DNA of 64,000 bases from Clostridia bacterium (GCA_017521925.1 JAFXBG010000001.1:51504-115503); one strand, 5' to 3'; shown: positions 1 to 7,695, counted from the first letter of the stretch. The notes: generated from the sequence alone by a model not told the origin. Translations and numbers: made by a program.

Positions 1-1677
1 ACCGAGTACAGCGAGTATGAGCTGGAGTCATTGCGTTCAGGCGATTTTCTTGATTTGGGAGTTTACTCAACGGCTGAGGAATATATAAAAGCATTTGCAG
101 AACGTTACGACGTTGAGGAAATAACCGACAAAACTTTGCAGAGAAATATAATTTCTGTAAGATATAATATGGAGATAGAGGGTTTTTCTGCCACAACACC
201 CTATACATTTGCCGAGCATCTTGACGAAGACACTGTGGCCATTATTTCTGAAATATCTCAGAACAAGCCTTATCTGGATATTGTCACAACCTACGACAGA
301 GTTTGTGTGGACGGTACATTGATGCCTCACCTTCTGGGCAATACGGGTCCTCTTACTGCAGAAGAATATGAGGAAAACTCTGATAAAGGTTACGCGTACA
401 ATGACATTATAGGTAAGTACGGCATCGAGCTTGCCGCTGAGGACTACCTTAAGGGTCATTCGGGTACAAAAACAGTTTCTAAAACCTCTGACGGTACGGT
501 GGTAAGCGTTGTGGATGTTGAACCTGCAAAGCCCGGTAATACGGTTTACCTTACTATTGATAACAGGTTGCAGAGGGTGGCAAATCAGAGCCTTGCCGAG
601 AATATTGTTGCCGCAAGACAAAACGGTATTGATACCTGCATAGAGCGTGGCGATAAATTAAACGGCGAGGACTGTACTGCAGGTGCGGCGGTTATGCTTT
701 CTGTAAAGGACTTTTCGGTGCTTGCCTGTGCATCTCACCCCACCTTTGACTTAACAAGATATTCTGACGGTGATTATTATACCACCCTTTTAAATGATAA
801 AACCCTTCCCCTTTATGACAGAGCCTTGTCAGGTGCCTTTGCTCCCGGTTCGGTAGTAAAGCCTATTGTAGCACTTGCGGCTTTGGAGGAAGGGGTAGTC
901 AGCGAGTATACTCCTATTTACTGCTCTCAGACCTACGACTACTATCCCTCTAACGTAGTAAACTGTATGTTTTATCACGGCAGTGTGGATATGGCAAGTG
1001 CTATTATGCAGTCCTGCAACTACTATTTTGCAGATTTGGGCAGACAGCTTGGTATTGACACTATGTACCTTTATTTTGAAAAGGTAGGTCTTGGTGAATA
1101 CACAGGCGTAGAGGTAGGCGAATCCAAGGGAACGTTAGCAGGACGTGACAGCTATTCCTGGACAGCAGGTAATACTGTACAGGCGGCTATCGGTCAGTCT
1201 GACAATAACTTTACCCCAATGCAACTTGCAACCTACTGTGCAACCATTGCAAATGACGGTGTAAGATACCGCACACATATGATTAATAAAATCACTACCT
1301 ATGACAGAAGCCGGGTTGTGCTTTACAACGACCCCAAAAAGCCTGAGGTTGTGGAAAAGCTTGACGTTAACAGCTACAACTTAAGTGTGGTTCAGAATGC
1401 TATGCGTAATGTTGTGGCCAGCGACTACGGTACAGCTTACTATTCTTTCCTTGATTTCCCCCTTGATGTTGCCGGTAAGACAGGTACAGCCGAAAACTCA
1501 GGTTCGGACCATTGTGTATTCATCTGCTACGCGCCTTTTGATAAGCCTGAGGTAGCCGTGGCGGTGCTTCTTGAGCACGGTGCAAAGGGTGTGTACGCAA
1601 TGGATGTTGCCAAGGATTTATTAAATGCCTACTTTTTCCCTGATGAAGTTACAAAGACAACAATAGCCACAGAATGA
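1..1677 (+). CDS. Penicillin-binding protein 2-like transpeptidase, 5'-truncated by the window edge
   Basis: This is the C-terminal part of a class B penicillin-binding protein that cross-links peptidoglycan on the outer face of the membrane. The frame is open from base 1, so the start codon, membrane anchor and N-terminal part lie upstream of the window. All three penicillin-binding motifs are visible: SVVK with the acylated Ser at bases 850-852, SCN in the YYFADL context, and KTGTAE near base 1480. The region before them matches the PBP dimerisation domain. The neighbours are minD and an mgsA homologue, the order found in mre/pbp2/min cell-shape clusters of Clostridia, which favours the elongation PBP (PBP2/MrdA type) over a division PBP; that assignment is inference. 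No clear terminator separates it from minD, but minD appears to have its own promoter. Confidence 0.9.
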   Translation, partial: TEYSEYELESLRSGDFLDLGVYSTAEEYIKAFAERYDVEEITDKTLQRNIISVRYNMEIEGFSATTPYTFAEHLDEDTVAIISEISQNKPYLDIVTTYDRVCVDGTLMPHLLGNTGPLTAEEYEENSDKGYAYNDIIGKYGIELAAEDYLKGHSGTKTVSKTSDGTVVSVVDVEPAKPGNTVYLTIDNRLQRVANQSLAENIVAARQNGIDTCIERGDKLNGEDCTAGAAVMLSVKDFSVLACASHPTFDLTRYSDGDYYTTLLNDKTLPLYDRALSGAFAPGSVVKPIVALAALEEGVVSEYTPIYCSQTYDYYPSNVVNCMFYHGSVDMASAIMQSCNYYFADLGRQLGIDTMYLYFEKVGLGEYTGVEVGESKGTLAGRDSYSWTAGNTVQAAIGQSDNNFTPMQLATYCATIANDGVRYRTHMINKITTYDRSRVVLYNDPKKPEVVEKLDVNSYNLSVVQNAMRNVVASDYGTAYYSFLDFPLDVAGKTGTAENSGSDHCVFICYAPFDKPEVAVAVLLEHGAKGVYAMDVAKDLLNAYFFPDEVTKTTIATE

Positions 1678-1754
1678 GTCAAAATTTGCTTTTTTGTCAC
1701 AGATTTTATGAGTTTTATACAAAGAATCGCCAAGAATTTTTACAACCGAGATTC

Positions 1755-1783
1755 TTGTCGAGTAAAAAAACTTGTGGTAAAAT
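1755..1783 (+). promoter_or_regulatory. Candidate sigma-A promoter for minD
   Basis: TTGTCG (1755-1760) and TAAAAT (1778-1783) are separated by 17 bases and lie 19 bases before the minD start. The -35 match is only moderate. Confidence 0.45.
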
Positions 1784-1802
1784 GTATTAGAGGTATAATT
1801 TT

Positions 1803-2555
1803 ATGAGTAGAGTTATTGTCCTTGCCTCGGGCAAGGGAGGTACAGGAAAGTCTACTGTTACAGTGGGCTTGGCAGTGCAACTTGTAAAACTTAATAAAAG
1901 AGTTCTCCTTGTAGACTGTGACAGCGGTATGCGTGGTCTTGACCTTATGCTGGGCGTGGAAAACGAGCTTGTGTATGATGTGTCTGATGCTGTGGAAGGC
2001 GGTTGTGACACTGAGGCCGCAATTTATTCTGCACAGAATATGTATGGTCTTTATCTTATGCCTGCTCCCCTTTCTGCTGAGGATGAGGTTAGCCCATCGG
2101 TTATGAAGGAGCTTATTGATTCTGTTAAAAGTAACTATGATTATGTGCTTATAGATTCGCCTGCAGGTACAGGCTCAGGCTTTGATGCCGCTGCTGCTGC
2201 TGCGGATATGGCGTTAATTGTTGTAAATCCCGAACCCACAAGCGTAAGAGGTGCGGTTAACATCCGTATGAAGCTCAGCAAGCTTAAAAAGGATGACGCA
2301 CGTCTGGTAATTAATCGCTTCTCTTTAAAGCGTTTCCGTTCTTTAGGAGTTTATAAGGACCTGGACCATGTAATTGATGCCTGTCAGACACAGCTTATTG
2401 CTGTTGTGCCTGAGGATATGCAGATTGCATCTGTCGCACAGCGCGGTGAAGCAGGTAAGGCTCAGCCCAAATCAGCGGTAACCTTTAAGAACCTTGCTTT
2501 AAGGCTTGAGGGTGAAAATGTTCCCGTTGCCAAAAAGATTCTTGGCATAAAATAA
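1803..2555 (+). CDS. minD: Septum site-determining ATPase MinD
   Basis: This is a deviant Walker-A ATPase of the MinD/ParA family. It begins with the signature GKGGTGKST (residues 10-18), followed by LVDCDSGMRGLDLMLG, which is characteristic of MinD rather than ParA or Mrp. A switch-II-like LIDSPAG lies near residue 117. MinD binds the membrane as an ATP dimer and places the division-site inhibitor MinC. At 250 residues it is slightly short, and the C-terminus (NVPVAKKILGIK) would have to act as the amphipathic membrane-targeting helix. No minC or minE lies next to it in this window; minC could precede the PBP gene upstream. The ATG at 1803 follows an AGAGGT ribosome site. Confidence 0.92.
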   Translation: MSRVIVLASGKGGTGKSTVTVGLAVQLVKLNKRVLLVDCDSGMRGLDLMLGVENELVYDVSDAVEGGCDTEAAIYSAQNMYGLYLMPAPLSAEDEVSPSVMKELIDSVKSNYDYVLIDSPAGTGSGFDAAAAAADMALIVVNPEPTSVRGAVNIRMKLSKLKKDDARLVINRFSLKRFRSLGVYKDLDHVIDACQTQLIAVVPEDMQIASVAQRGEAGKAQPKSAVTFKNLALRLEGENVPVAKKILGIK

Positions 2556-2631
2556 TATTATATAGTGTTCGGACTTGTTCCGATTTTCATATTGCAATTT
2601 CCCAAAATTTGAGGAAAATGGAGGTAAACAG

Positions 2632-3027
2632 ATGAATATTGCACTTATTGCACACGACGAGAAAAAAGAATTGATGGTACAGTTTTGTATTGCTTATTGC
2701 GGAATTTTAAGCAGACATAATCTTTGTGCCACAGGCACAACCGGCAAGATGGTTTCTGAGACAACAGGTCTTGAGATTAAGACTTTTCTTAGCGGTGCTC
2801 AGGGCGGCGGACAGCAGATTGCTGCTTGCATTGCATGTAACGAAATTGATATGCTTTTGTTCTTCCGTGACCCCCTTACTCCCAAGCCTTCAGAGCCAAA
2901 TGATATGAACCTTTTAAGACAGTGCGATATGCACAACATCCCCGTTGCTACCAATATTGCAACTGCTGAGGTACTTATCCACGGTCTTGAGCGTGGCGAC
3001 CTTGATTGGAGAAACATTCTTAAATAA
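2632..3027 (+). CDS. Methylglyoxal synthase family protein, catalytic Asp replaced by Gly
   Basis: The 131-residue protein aligns along its whole length with methylglyoxal synthase (MgsA), which converts dihydroxyacetone phosphate to methylglyoxal. Conserved blocks are IALIAHD at the start, ATGTTG (residues 33-38, phosphate binding), FFRDPL and [10 protein letters not shown]. The family block SGPxGGDQQ, whose Asp is the catalytic base (Asp71 in E. coli), here reads SGAQGGGQQ, with Gly60 in the Asp position (codon at 2809-2811). Activity is therefore uncertain. I chose ATG 2632 because GGAGG lies directly upstream and homology starts there; the frame is open further upstream, to 2575. A strong terminator follows. 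I leave the symbol blank because the active site differs. Confidence 0.85.
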   Translation: MNIALIAHDEKKELMVQFCIAYCGILSRHNLCATGTTGKMVSETTGLEIKTFLSGAQGGGQQIAACIACNEIDMLLFFRDPLTPKPSEPNDMNLLRQCDMHNIPVATNIATAEVLIHGLERGDLDWRNILK

Positions 3028-3044
3028 TTTTAAAGAAACATTAA

Positions 3045-3080
3045 GGACAGACGCCATAATTGCGTCTGTCTTTCATTTTG
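3045..3080 (+). terminator. Rho-independent terminator after the mgsA homologue
   Basis: A perfect 9-bp stem (GACAGACGC at 3046-3054, GCGTCTGTC at 3062-3070) with a 7-base loop is followed by TTTCATTTT. Confidence 0.85.
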
Positions 3081-3200
3081 TGTGTTGAGGCTTACTGTCC
3101 TTCGAATTTTAAGCACGAGCTGTAATTTACCGAACATAGCTGAATTGCAGGAGTGCGATACAAACTCAAAGGACAAGCAGTAAGCAACGAGGCATAATAT
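3081..3200 (+). repeat. Dispersed folded repeat element, copy A (diverged)
   Basis: This is a 120-bp palindromic unit between a terminator and the next gene. The outer arms GCTTACTG and CAGTAAGC pair, and inside them TCCTT pairs with AAGGA. It ends in CAACGAGGCATAATATAG. Its layout (GAGGC, outer arm, inner arm, a GTGCGA block, then the reverse arms and GAGGC) matches copies B (13878-14010) and C (24631-24764), although the primary sequence has diverged strongly. No reading frame was found in it. A short sequence directly after it (3204-3231) resembles the two ends of the same element joined together. Confidence 0.55.
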
Positions 3201-3256
3201 AGTTTGTGCGCCGTGGCGTGACACTTGATAACATATAGATATACGGAGGAATGAAA

Positions 3257-3706
3257 ATGACAAAAGCAGAAAAAGCAAAAAGCTTATTTTTACAGGGATA
3301 TAACTGTGCACAGGCGACATTTGGTGCCTTTGCAGAGGATTACGGTCTTGATTTTAATGTTGCCATGACCCTTTCAGCAGGACTTGGCGGAGGTATTGGC
3401 AGATTAAGAGAAACCTGCGGTGCCGTTACAGGCGCAACTTTAGCTGTATCCCTTGCAATGGGCAGTTTTGACCTTAACAACCCTGATGCTAAAACAAAGG
3501 TTTACGAGGAAATCCGCAAGGTGGTTGAGATTTTCGAAAGCGAAACAGGCACAATTGTCTGCGCAGATATGCTTGGTGTAAATCGCCGCGGCGACGATGC
3601 CAACGCCGAACCCCGTACATCCGAATACTATAAAAAGCGTCCTTGTGCGGATTTGGTTTATCTTGCCGCTGATGCCGCCGATAAGATTATTTCAAATCTT
3701 CAATAA
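3257..3706 (+). CDS. C_GCAxxG_C_C family redox protein
   Basis: The 149-residue protein belongs to the small Cys-rich family named after its C-GCAxxG-C-C pattern, found in anaerobes. Visible hallmarks are GYNCAQA near residue 17, LGGGIGRLRETCGAVTGA in the middle, and later single Cys residues in IVCADMLG and RPCADLV. The family is thought to be redox-linked or metal-linked, but no reaction is established. There are two ATGs, at 3251 and 3257. The GGAGG at 3245-3249 ends one base before the first, so 3257 (seven-base spacing) is the better start. A clear paralogue lies at 55185-55628 with an almost identical N-terminus (MTKxEKA). Confidence 0.85.
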   Translation: MTKAEKAKSLFLQGYNCAQATFGAFAEDYGLDFNVAMTLSAGLGGGIGRLRETCGAVTGATLAVSLAMGSFDLNNPDAKTKVYEEIRKVVEIFESETGTIVCADMLGVNRRGDDANAEPRTSEYYKKRPCADLVYLAADAADKIISNLQ

Positions 3707-3746
3707 TTTATACTTTCCTGCATAGAGTATTGCAGGAGGTATTATT

Positions 3747-4571
3747 TTGAGAACTTGTTACGGATACACAGAGCTTCTGGAGGACTTGCTTAAGCTATCT
3801 GAAGTATACAAAGATAAGATAAGTATAAAAATAACAGGCACCTCGGTAAAGGGCAGACTTTTGCCCCTTATTAAAATGGGGGGCGGCAATAAAAAGCTGT
3901 TGGTTGCAGGTGCAGTTCACGGCAGAGAGTCCGTAACCTCCGCTTTTATTATGAAAAGCCTGGAAGAGCTTTTGAAAAGCGGTTGTGAATTTGCGGAAAA
4001 AAGCCTTTATGTTCTGCCTATGGTTAATCCTGACGGAGTGGAAATTTTTTTAAAAAGAGACTTGCCACAGGTTACGGTCAAGGATTTCAAAGGTGAGCTT
4101 TTCAAGAACAATGCAAATAATATTAATTTAAACGCAAACTTTCCTTTCTGTTTTTCCAAGGTACCGCCAAAACGTCAGGGCGGAGCAAAATCCGCTTCAG
4201 AGCCTGAAGTAAAATCACTTATAAAGCTTTGCGAAAAAGAAAGGTTTGAGTCGGCTGTTTCGCTTCACGCAAGAGGAAATTGCATTTTCTGGCGTGATTA
4301 TGGAAATAAAGCTGTCAAAGGCGATTTGGAGCTTGCAAAAAGCTTTGAGCAAAACTGCTGCTTTGAGATTATTTCTCCAACCCAAAAAGTAGAGGATTAC
4401 TCAGGCGGGTTTGAAAACTGGTTTCGTTGCAGGTACAGAAAGCCTGCACTTTGTATTGAACTTGTAAAAGACGAGGACATAAGTTTTTCGGATATGATTA
4501 TAAATTTTGAAGAAGCGGTTATCTGGGAGAAAACCAAGAATCTTTTGATTACTTATCTTAATTTTTCATAA
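3747..4571 (+). CDS. M14-family zinc carboxypeptidase-like protein
   Basis: The 274-residue protein has the M14 metallopeptidase layout. HGRE (the HxxE zinc-ligand pair) sits in AGAVHGRESVTSAFI, NPDG follows, the third zinc ligand is probably the His in SLHARGN, and the catalytic Glu is in ALCIELV. Members of this group often cleave peptide bonds in cell-wall stem peptides (gamma-D-Glu-diamino acid bonds). The canonical DLNRNF segment is NLNANF here, so the carboxylate-binding Arg is Ala, which may change specificity. There is no signal peptide, so it is probably cytoplasmic and could act in wall-peptide recycling (inference). It starts with TTG at 3747, seven bases after GGAGGT. Confidence 0.8.
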   Translation: MRTCYGYTELLEDLLKLSEVYKDKISIKITGTSVKGRLLPLIKMGGGNKKLLVAGAVHGRESVTSAFIMKSLEELLKSGCEFAEKSLYVLPMVNPDGVEIFLKRDLPQVTVKDFKGELFKNNANNINLNANFPFCFSKVPPKRQGGAKSASEPEVKSLIKLCEKERFESAVSLHARGNCIFWRDYGNKAVKGDLELAKSFEQNCCFEIISPTQKVEDYSGGFENWFRCRYRKPALCIELVKDEDISFSDMIINFEEAVIWEKTKNLLITYLNFS

Positions 4572-4584
4572 AATTTAGGTTATA

Positions 4585-4613
4585 TTCAAAAAGCTGTCAC
4601 AAAATGGTATTAT
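4585..4613 (+). promoter_or_regulatory. Candidate promoter of the two-component operon
   Basis: TTCAAA (4585-4590) and TATTAT (4608-4613) are separated by 17 bases, 55 bases before the response-regulator start. Confidence 0.4.
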
Positions 4614-4667
4614 TAATAGTATAGAAAATTCGGGGAAAAGATGTTCAAAGTCAGGGGAGGTATAAAT

Positions 4668-5339
4668 ATGAGCAGGATTTTAGTTGTTGATGATGAATTT
4701 GGTATAAGAGAAATTATAAAGAAATACGCAAGCTTTGAAGGTTACGAGGTCAGGGAAGCCGCCAGCGGAATGGAAGCTCTGGATATGGTTATGGCTGAGG
4801 ACTTTGACCTTATTATTATGGATGTTATGATGCCTGAGCTTGACGGTTTTTCAGCTTGCAAAGAAATCAGAAAGCACAAGAAAACTCCTATTATTATGCT
4901 TTCGGCACGTGGCGAGGAGTACGACCGTATACACGGCTTTGAGCTGGGTGTGGACGATTATGTTGTAAAGCCCTTTTCGCCCCGTGAGCTTATGATGCGT
5001 GTAGCTGCAGTTATTAAAAGAAGTCAGAACGGCAGAGATGCCTCTGATGTTTTTACCTACAAAGGACTTGTGGTTGATTTTTCTGCAAGAATTGTAACTG
5101 TAGACAATGAAAGGGTAAGTATGACCCCTAAAGAGTATGACCTTTTCTTTTATATGGTAAAAAACCGAGGTCTTGCATTAACCCGAGAAACTCTTATCAG
5201 CAAGGTCTGGGGTTACGACTTTTTCGGTGATGACCGTACACTGGATACTCACATAAAGCTTTTAAGAAAGTCATTGGGTGAGTACAGCTCCTGTGTTGTT
5301 ACCCTGAGAGGAGTTGGCTACCGCTTTGAAGCAGAATAA
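4668..5339 (+). CDS. OmpR/PhoB-family response regulator
   Basis: This 223-residue DNA-binding response regulator has an N-terminal receiver with acidic residues D8-D9, phospho-acceptor Asp52 (IIMDVMMPELDG), Ser79 and Lys101 (DDYVVKPFS). Its C-terminal winged helix contains LTPKEYDLFFYMV-type and RTLDTHIKLLRKSL segments typical of OmpR/PhoB. ATG 4668 follows GGGGAGGT; an in-frame ATG at 4641 has no good ribosome site. The gene overlaps the start of the sensor kinase, so the two are co-transcribed. The stimulus cannot be read from the sequence. Confidence 0.93.
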   Translation: MSRILVVDDEFGIREIIKKYASFEGYEVREAASGMEALDMVMAEDFDLIIMDVMMPELDGFSACKEIRKHKKTPIIMLSARGEEYDRIHGFELGVDDYVVKPFSPRELMMRVAAVIKRSQNGRDASDVFTYKGLVVDFSARIVTVDNERVSMTPKEYDLFFYMVKNRGLALTRETLISKVWGYDFFGDDRTLDTHIKLLRKSLGEYSSCVVTLRGVGYRFEAE

Positions 5340-6795
5340 CACACGAAAGCCCTCGAAGAGATTAAGGCAGAAGCTTCTTATCTACTTTCTGGGCTTTTCT
5401 GCCATTATATTAGGTGCGTTGTGGCTGATGCAGACGGTGTTTCTTGACGATGTATACCGCATAATCAAAACCATAGGAATAGAGCAGAGTGCGGATTATA
5501 TCAGCGAGAATATTGACAACTATAACATTACGGCTATTCTGGATGATATTCACCGCCAGAACGATATGCATATAGATGTTTATGATACCACGCAACGGGT
5601 GAACTTTTACCACCTTTATACATCCCGTGAGGAAAGAGATTTAAGCACAGATTATATGCCTCATCAGCTTCGTAATTATTATAACGATGCCAAAGAAAAA
5701 GGCGGAGAAAAGCTTTTTCTTGAGGAGTATACATCAGTAAAAGGAGGCAAAAAAACTCCGCATATGCCACAGTCAGAGCATCTCCGCGTTAAGAATATGA
5801 CCTGCGTAAGAATCCTGCAAGATGGTGATATGGAGCTTATGGTAGTACTGAGGTGGGCTATTACACCCTCGGCAAGCACGGTTGCAACCTTACGTTTTAT
5901 ACTTATAATTATAACCATTTTGCTGGCACTGCTTTCTGTTACCATGTCGCTGATTATTTCGTGGAAGTTTGCAAAGCCTCTTAAAGATACCAACGAAACA
6001 GCCAAAAGACTGGCACGAGAGGATTATTCGGTTTCTTTTGAAAGCTACGGCTACAGAGAGGTTGAGGAGCTTAACTCTACACTTAATTTTGCGGCAACGG
6101 AGCTTGGAGTTGCATCTAAATTACGCAAAGAGCTTATTGCAAATGTTTCTCACGATTTGCGTACACCGCTGACTATGATTAAAGGCTATGCTGAGGTTAT
6201 GCGAGATATACCGGGAGAAATGAACGAGGAAAACCTTACCGCCATTGTAGATGAAAGCACCAGACTTTCTAATCTGGTAAGTGATTTGCTGGATATTTCA
6301 AAGCTTCAGAGCGGAGCAATGCCTATTGATAAAAAGATTTTTTCTCTTACAACCTGTATCTCTGATATTCTGAGCAGGTTTACAAGCCTTTCTTTGCAAC
6401 AAGGGTATAGTCTTAGCTTTGAAAGCTCAGAAGAAGTGTTTGTTTTTGCCGATAAGGCAAGAATTGAGCAGGTGCTTTACAATCTTATTTCAAACGCCGT
6501 AAACTATTCAGGAGAGCGAAAAGAGGTAATAGTCTGTGAAAAGCTTGCAGATGGCATTGTCAGGGTCGAAGTAACCGACAGCGGCAAAGGCATTGAACCC
6601 GAAAAACTCAAAAATATATGGGACAGATACTACAGAGCCGACAAAAATCATCAGCGTGCGGTGGTTGGCACGGGACTGGGGCTTTCTATTGTTAAAGAAA
6701 TCCTGGATTTGCATGGTGCTCACTTTGGCGTTTTCAGCAAAGTGGGCGAGGGAAGTACCTTCTGGTTTGAGCTGCCTGTATATAATGAAAATTAA
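5326..6795 (+). CDS. Sensor histidine kinase
   Basis: This is the membrane-bound kinase partner of the preceding regulator. It has a basic N-terminus, a first membrane helix (about residues 16-35), an extracellular region to about residue 185, a second helix (residues 190-210), HAMP, a HisKA domain with His276 in SHDLRTPLT, and a HATPase domain with N box NLISNAVNY, G1 GKGIEPEK and G2 GTGLGLSIVKEI. The start is uncertain: there is no ATG, and TTG occurs at 5314 and 5326. The AGGAG at 5309-5313 directly abuts the first, so I prefer 5326. The start lies inside the 3' end of the regulator gene. A terminator follows. Confidence 0.9.
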   Translation: MKQNNTRKPSKRLRQKLLIYFLGFSAIILGALWLMQTVFLDDVYRIIKTIGIEQSADYISENIDNYNITAILDDIHRQNDMHIDVYDTTQRVNFYHLYTSREERDLSTDYMPHQLRNYYNDAKEKGGEKLFLEEYTSVKGGKKTPHMPQSEHLRVKNMTCVRILQDGDMELMVVLRWAITPSASTVATLRFILIIITILLALLSVTMSLIISWKFAKPLKDTNETAKRLAREDYSVSFESYGYREVEELNSTLNFAATELGVASKLRKELIANVSHDLRTPLTMIKGYAEVMRDIPGEMNEENLTAIVDESTRLSNLVSDLLDISKLQSGAMPIDKKIFSLTTCISDILSRFTSLSLQQGYSLSFESSEEVFVFADKARIEQVLYNLISNAVNYSGERKEVIVCEKLADGIVRVEVTDSGKGIEPEKLKNIWDRYYRADKNHQRAVVGTGLGLSIVKEILDLHGAHFGVFSKVGEGSTFWFELPVYNEN

Positions 6796-6805
6796 ATATT
6801 TTCTC

Positions 6806-6842
6806 AAAACGTCTCTGAAAAAACAGGGGCGTTTTGTTATAA
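6806..6842 (+). terminator. Terminator after the histidine kinase
   Basis: AAACGTCTCTG pairs with CAGGGGCGTTT (with G-U pairs) across an AAAAAA loop and is followed by TGTTATAAT. Confidence 0.65.
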
Positions 6843-6951
6843 TAAAAGTATACTTTATTGTTAGATATTGAGTTTTTTGAAAAGATATTTGACATATCTG
6901 CGTTTTATGTGCAATACTTTGCCACTATAAAATGTGAAAGAAGAAATTAAA

Positions 6952-7148
6952 ATGACAAACAAAACTTATTCTAAGATTTTGCGTTTGTACTTGCATTAAT
7001 GATTGTAATGTCTTCAATGGTAGCTGCATTTGCTCTTACCAACGATGAAGGCTACGCATCCGTTATTGCTACTGCTGACTAAGTAACTGAGGACGAGGCT
7101 ACATTGGATATAACTACAATCCAGAAGAAAATTGCTGAATTAATCTGA
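6952..7148 (+). pseudogene. Decayed secreted dockerin-like gene
   Basis: Starting at ATG 6952 the frame reads MTNKTYSKILR and then stops. One frame over it continues as a signal-peptide-like FVLALMIVMSSMVAAFALT and runs to a TAA near 7080. In the same frame after that stop comes DEATLDITTIQKKIAELI and a TGA, which matches the second half of a dockerin repeat (DATxIQKxxA). The unit has therefore suffered a frameshift and an in-frame stop, and most of the mature protein is missing. It is followed by its own terminator. The intact relatives are the dockerin proteins at 22783, 25101, 46655 and 48898. Confidence 0.6.
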
Positions 7149-7152
7149 TTTA

Positions 7153-7198
7153 TTAACCGCAGATAAGGTTTTATCGCCTTTTCTGCGGTTTTTTCTTT
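7153..7198 (+). terminator. Terminator after the dockerin pseudogene
   Basis: AACCGCAGATAAGG pairs with CCTTTTCTGCGGTT and is followed by TTTTCTTTATAAT. It insulates the tRNA operon downstream. Confidence 0.8.
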
Positions 7199-7224
7199 AT
7201 AATAAAAAAATTTTAATAAAACCC

Positions 7225-7253
7225 TTGACAAAACAAAACATATATACTATAAT
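7225..7253 (+). promoter_or_regulatory. Consensus sigma-A promoter of the tRNA operon
   Basis: TTGACA (7225-7230) and TATAAT (7248-7253) are both perfect matches with a 17-base spacer, 33 bases before the first tRNA. Confidence 0.9.
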
Positions 7254-7286
7254 CACTATTGCTACTTTTGCGGTAGTTATATAGAT

Positions 7287-7363
7287 GGCGGAATAGCTCA
7301 GTTGGCTAGAGCATTCGGTTCATACCCGAAGTGTCGTAGGTTCAAGTCCTATTTCCGCTACCA
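7287..7363 (+). tRNA. tRNA-Met (CAT), probably elongator
   Basis: The 77-base cloverleaf has acceptor arm GGCGGAA/TTCCGCT, anticodon loop TTCATAC with CAT at 7321-7323, T-arm GGTTCAAGTCC and an encoded CCA. The anticodon stem lacks the three G-C pairs of the initiator, which favours elongator Met. It is the first gene of a three-tRNA operon. Confidence 0.93.
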
Positions 7364-7366
7364 TAT

Positions 7367-7441
7367 GGCCCGGTGGTCAAGAGGTTAAGACACCGCCCTT
7401 TCACGGCGGTAACACGAGTTCGATTCTCGTCCGGGTCACCA
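7367..7441 (+). tRNA. tRNA-Glu (TTC)
   Basis: The 75-base tRNA has acceptor arm GGCCCGG/CCGGGTC, anticodon stem CCGCC/GGCGG with loop CTTTCAC giving TTC at 7400-7402, and an encoded CCA. It lies three bases after tRNA-Met. Confidence 0.95.
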
Positions 7442-7454
7442 TTTTTCTTTTTCT

Positions 7455-7540
7455 GCCGGTGTGGTGGAATGGCAGACACAAGGGACTTAAAATCCCTCGG
7501 TAGCAATACCGTACCGGTTCAAGTCCGGTCACCGGCACCA
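7455..7540 (+). tRNA. tRNA-Leu (TAA)
   Basis: The 86-base tRNA has acceptor arm GCCGGTG/CACCGGC, anticodon loop CTTAAAA with TAA at 7488-7490, the long variable arm expected for a class II tRNA, and an encoded CCA. Confidence 0.95.
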
Positions 7541-7590
7541 TTTCCCTGGTCTGCGTACTCTCGGCAATTTACCGCAAAAGTTTTTGGATA

Positions 7591-7620
7591 AGTCTTCCTT
7601 CAGGGAAGGCTGTTTTTTGT
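7591..7620 (+). terminator. Terminator of the tRNA operon
   Basis: AGTCTTCC pairs with GGAAGGCT across a short loop and is followed by GTTTTTTGTTTT. Confidence 0.8.
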
Positions 7621-7653
7621 TTTATAGACAAAATTCTTACAAAAAGTGACAAT

Positions 7654-7695
7654 TATCCTGCCTTTGTTGACATAGGCAGGATTTTTTTATATAAT
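7654..7695 (+). promoter_or_regulatory. Promoter of the GH13 gene embedded in a terminator-like hairpin
   Basis: TTGACA (7667-7672) and TATAAT (7690-7695) are perfect matches with a 17-base spacer. The -35 box sits in the loop of the hairpin ATCCTGCC (7655-7662) / GGCAGGAT (7675-7682), whose 3' arm is followed by seven T residues. The same bases could therefore end read-through from the tRNA operon and start the next transcript. Confidence 0.75.

Noticed and set aside
67-621. 184-residue frame on the minus strand inside the PBP gene
   Set aside because: It lies wholly within a PBP gene with clear motifs, has no ribosome site and shows Cys/Ile-rich low-quality composition; it is an antisense shadow.
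7373-7591. 72-residue frame across the tRNAs
   Set aside because: It overlaps tRNA-Glu and tRNA-Leu completely and is a product of their sequence.
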